DNA of 14,537 bases from positions 1 to 14,537 of the forward strand of contig JAZNRV010000089.1 of the NCBI GenBank assembly GCA_045590855.1. Direction: 5' to 3'. Under the pieces are notes generated by a model. That model saw only the letters and a program-made list of their open reading frames with translations. It was not told where the DNA came from and did not search any database. The stretch is from RGIG3009 sp045590855. Lineage in GTDB: Bacteria; Bacillota; Clostridia; Oscillospirales; Acutalibacteraceae. Numbering within the stretch: position 1 is the first letter of the stretch; each line of letters begins with the position of its first letter. Made by a program: the position numbers and the translations under genes. Below are positions 12,758 to 14,537 of this stretch, one piece after another.

Positions 12758-12893
12758 CGAAAAACGCATAACTCCAGTTTGCTACCACACAAAACTATTA
12801 GCAACCCATACGAGAATGCCAAAATAGAGAATGCGTTTTTACCAAAATAAAAAACGATTCCCGTATCAGTTGCTATATTTAGTTTTGTGTGGT
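12726..12893 (-). ncRNA. Candidate structured leader RNA / attenuator, about 168 nt
   Basis: A minus-strand promoter predicts a start near 12893, at the first base of a long imperfect hairpin. The outer stem is 13 perfect pairs (12881-12893 with 12784-12796), then GCAAC/GTTGC, then ten pairs of ATACG.GAAT (12808-12817 with 12857-12866) including one G-U. The loop holds an inner 7-bp hairpin and AAAAACGCAU (12840-12831), which is perfectly complementary to AUGCGUUUUU in the 3' tail (12769-12760). That pairing would form a pseudoknot or replace the inner hairpin. UAUUUUGG and CAUUCUC each occur twice in the loop, offering alternative registers. A terminator ends the RNA. I do not recognise a known class. 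Confidence 0.6.
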
Positions 12894-12899
12894 GAATTT

Positions 12900-12928
12900 A
12901 TGATACCATAATTGATATATTTTTGTAA
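12900..12928 (-). promoter_or_regulatory. Promoter of the structured leader RNA
   Basis: On the minus strand TTACAA (12928-12923), a 17-bp spacer and TATCAT (12905-12900) with TGG directly before the -10. The predicted start point coincides with the beginning of the long hairpin. Confidence 0.65.
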
Positions 12929-12975
12929 TACTCTGAAAATAAAAATAGCAAGGCAAAGCCACACCACACCGAACT

Positions 12976-13070
12976 TATTACCTATTACCTCTTACTTGTT
13001 ACTTCTCAAAAATCCCGTTACAAATTTCATTTAAAAATAAGAGTGAAGAGATAAGACGTAAAAAGTAAAA
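12976..13070. repeat. Inverted pair of 7-bp tandem repeat arrays
   Basis: The left array is four heptads TATTACC, TATTACC, TCTTACT, TGTTACT plus TCTC (12976-13007). The right array is four heptads GAGTGAA, GAGATAA, GACGTAA, AAAGTAA (13041-13068). Reverse-complemented, the right array matches the left at roughly two thirds of positions, so the whole could fold as an imperfect stem. AAAAATCCCG follows both arrays, at 13008-13017 and 13067-13076. No gene lies between the leader promoter and tRNA-Leu. Confidence 0.55.
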
Positions 13071-13101
13071 ATCCCGCCCACTTAAAGTGAACGGGATTTT
13101 T
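13067..13101. terminator. Bidirectional terminator beside tRNA-Leu
   Basis: AAAAATCCCG (13067-13076) pairs with CGGGATTTTT (13092-13101), with CACTT/AAGTG inside. On the minus strand it starts at the very end of the tRNA and finishes in TTTTT. Confidence 0.85.
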
Positions 13102-13187
13102 GGTGCCGCTGACCGGACTTGAACCGGTACGATATTGCTACCGAGGGATTTTAAGTCCCTTGTGTCTGCCTATTCCACCACAGCGGC
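13101..13187 (-). tRNA. tRNA-Leu(TAA)
   Basis: The minus strand begins GCCGCTG (13187-13181), pairing with CAGCGGC (13111-13105), and ends in discriminator A and encoded CCA (13103-13101). The anticodon loop sits in GGGACTTAAAATCCC and gives anticodon TAA. A long variable arm follows (CTCGGTAGCAATATCGTA), as expected for a class II leucine tRNA, then the T-arm ACCGGTTCAAGTCCGGT. At 87 nt it is complete. Confidence 0.95.
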
Positions 13188-13195
13188 ATATTGAA

Positions 13196-13213
13196 GTTGA
13201 CAGTTTTGTCAAC
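13196..13213. repeat. Palindrome in the tRNA-Leu leader
   Basis: GTTGACA (13196-13202) and TGTCAAC (13207-13213) flank GTTT, between the -10 box and the mature 5' end of tRNA-Leu. It would form a small hairpin in the precursor. One arm contains TTGACA, so an overlapping second -35 is possible, but no -10 fits. Confidence 0.55.
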
Positions 13214-13219
13214 TCAATA

Positions 13220-13248
13220 ATCATAGTGGATTTTTCGGCGAATGTCAA
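13220..13248 (-). promoter_or_regulatory. Promoter of tRNA-Leu
   Basis: On the minus strand a perfect TTGACA (13248-13243), a 17-bp spacer and TATGAT (13225-13220), about 33 bp before the mature tRNA. It lies immediately after the DUF1846 gene with no terminator between, so read-through from that gene may also reach the tRNA. Confidence 0.85.
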
Positions 13249-13256
13249 GAGGAAAA

Positions 13257-14537
13257 TCAACCGAAATACAAACTTTTGTCAGGGAACTGCGGTTCACACG
13301 TAATGTTAAGACCCATCTTTCGCAAGGTGGATTCGTCACCGGAGTGAATCAGTTGTGTGGAATGTAAATCGCATCCGCGCAAAAGTGGGAGTTTTGCTAC
13401 TGCTGCCGCGGCCGTTTTGTCAGAAGCGGCGCAAATATACAAAGCGGTGAGCACGTCATCGGTTTTCAAAACGCTGCTGTGACTATGCAATAATTCCAAT
13501 TTAAGTTTTAACACCGGTTCCAAAATTTGAGGACTCATTAAGAGCACTTCTTTGGGAATGTCCGCCAAAACTTTAATGGCGTTCAACACAGCACCGCTGC
13601 AAGCACTCATCAGCCGTGTGGCTTTGCCGGTGATAATGCGACCGTCCGGCAACCGAATCGCCGCTGCAGGAGCACCGCCGCAAGCGTTTTGCTTTGCCAA
13701 GGCAGGGAGAACAACGGGGCGATCTTCGGGTTTTAATTGCAGTTGTTGCATAATCGACTTCAACTTTTCAACGGTTTCGCCGTTTTCGCGTCCTTGTTTT
13801 AAGTCACAAAGACCTTTGTAATACCGACGGATAATTTCTTGCTTGCTGGCTTGTTGACAAACGTCATCGTCCACAATGGCATACCCCGCCATGTTTACGC
13901 CCATATCGGTAGGGCTGCAATAAAACTTGTCATTGCCGGTAATACGCGACAAAATAGTACGAACAATGGGGAAGGCTTCCACATCACGATTATAGTTTAC
14001 GGTGGTCACACCATAGGCTTCCAAATGGAAGGGGTCAATCATGTTGACGTCTTGCAAGTCAGCGGTAGCCGCTTCATACGCCAAATTCACCGGATGTTTC
14101 AAAGGTAAATTCCAAATGGGGAAAGTTTCGTATTTACCGTAACCCGCCATAATGCCACGGCGATGTTCGTGATACACTTGCGAAAGGCAGGTGGCCAATT
14201 TGCCGCTTCCCGGACCGGGTGCGGTAACAACCACCAAGGGTTTGGAGGTAATAATGTAAGGATTAGAACCATAACCCTCGTCGCTGACAATGTGGTCCAC
14301 GTCAGCGGGATACCCGGCGATGGGACGATGAATATAATTTTTTACCCCACGGGCATTAAGTTTTTGCACAAAGGCATCGGCGGCAGCCTGTCCGGTATAT
14401 TGCGTAATAACCACACTATTAACCGCAATTCCCAAACCGGTCAAAATATCAATTTGGCGGAGCAAATCCATTTCGTAACTGATACCAAGGTCAGCGCGGA
14501 CTAAGTCGGATCGTAGCCATGTCGTTCTGTGAGCCAA
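13257..14537 (-). CDS. DUF1846/UPF0371 family protein (3' part; 5' end outside window)
   Basis: The 426 visible codons match the C-terminal six-sevenths of the roughly 495-500-residue UPF0371 family. Visible landmarks include VVVTAPGPGSGKLATCLSQ (about visible residues 102-120), a P-loop-like glycine stretch. Also visible are MAGYGKYETFPIWNLPLKHPVN, FYCSPTDMGVNMAGYAIVDD and ACGGAPAAAIRLPDGRIITGK. The family has known structures but no assigned function; nucleotide or phosphate binding is suggested by the glycine-rich loop. The gene continues beyond 14537, so about 70 residues and its promoter are missing. It ends with TGA at 13259-13257. Confidence 0.92.
   Translation of the reverse strand: MAHRTTWLRSDLVRADLGISYEMDLLRQIDILTGLGIAVNSVVITQYTGQAAADAFVQKLNARGVKNYIHRPIAGYPADVDHIVSDEGYGSNPYIITSKPLVVVTAPGPGSGKLATCLSQVYHEHRRGIMAGYGKYETFPIWNLPLKHPVNLAYEAATADLQDVNMIDPFHLEAYGVTTVNYNRDVEAFPIVRTILSRITGNDKFYCSPTDMGVNMAGYAIVDDDVCQQASKQEIIRRYYKGLCDLKQGRENGETVEKLKSIMQQLQLKPEDRPVVLPALAKQNACGGAPAAAIRLPDGRIITGKATRLMSACSGAVLNAIKVLADIPKEVLLMSPQILEPVLKLKLELLHSHSSVLKTDDVLTALYICAASDKTAAAAVAKLPLLRGCDLHSTQLIHSGDESTLRKMGLNITCEPQFPDKSLYFG

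Noticed and set aside
12726..12893. 6S RNA
   Set aside because: The long hairpin lacks the large central bubble of 6S RNA, occupies only about 110 nt, and a separate terminator sits directly before a ribosome binding site.

Overview
The window looks like chromosomal DNA of a low-to-moderate GC member of the Clostridia, probably a gut commensal. The signs are strong AGGAGG-type ribosome binding sites, TTGACA/TATAAT promoters with 17-bp spacers, many U-tailed hairpin terminators, a clostridial-type feo locus, a split ThrE-type exporter and a UPF0371/DUF1846 gene. TGA is used as a real stop at 4881-4883 and 13257-13259, so the code is standard.

Left edge (1-870): a partial zinc-ribbon ORF runs off the window. 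It is followed by a repeat-rich stretch and the 3' half of a tRNA-Thr gene with no 5' half, which reads as an attachment-site remnant. A 13-bp copy of the tRNA end recurs 489 bp further on. The segment between the two copies holds a terminator, an array of mini-hairpins and a 64-aa orphan ORF with a good promoter.

Iron region (873-4057): a DtxR-type repressor with iron-type ligand residues is transcribed away from feoA-feoB and a 50-aa Cys-rich FeoB partner. Three related palindromes, one on the start point of the feo promoter, look like its operators. Next come a two-gene ThrE-like exporter (4131-5338) and a stand-alone Sfp-type phosphopantetheinyl transferase (5436-6074), closed by a 44-bp perfect palindromic terminator.

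Sugar region (6124-12056): a leftward cluster encodes a class I mannose-6-phosphate-isomerase-like protein with an extra N-terminal domain, an L-fucose/L-arabinose-isomerase-superfamily protein and a D-lyxose ketol-isomerase. Between the first two lie decayed remnants of a PIG-L/LmbE deacetylase and a sugar-mutarotase-like gene. A divergent LacI-family regulator and a palindrome inside the cluster promoter suggest substrate-controlled expression. No transporter or recognisable active sugar kinase is present in the window.

Right part (12069-14537): a leftward transcript starts at about 12893 with a long self-complementary leader. Its loop can pair with its 3' tail, and a UUCG-capped terminator sits just before a ribosome binding site. 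The gene behind it, a small membrane protein, has an in-frame TGA at codon 15. A heptad inverted-repeat block, tRNA-Leu(TAA) and the 3' 426 codons of a DUF1846 gene complete the window. The structured leader is the best candidate for something undescribed.
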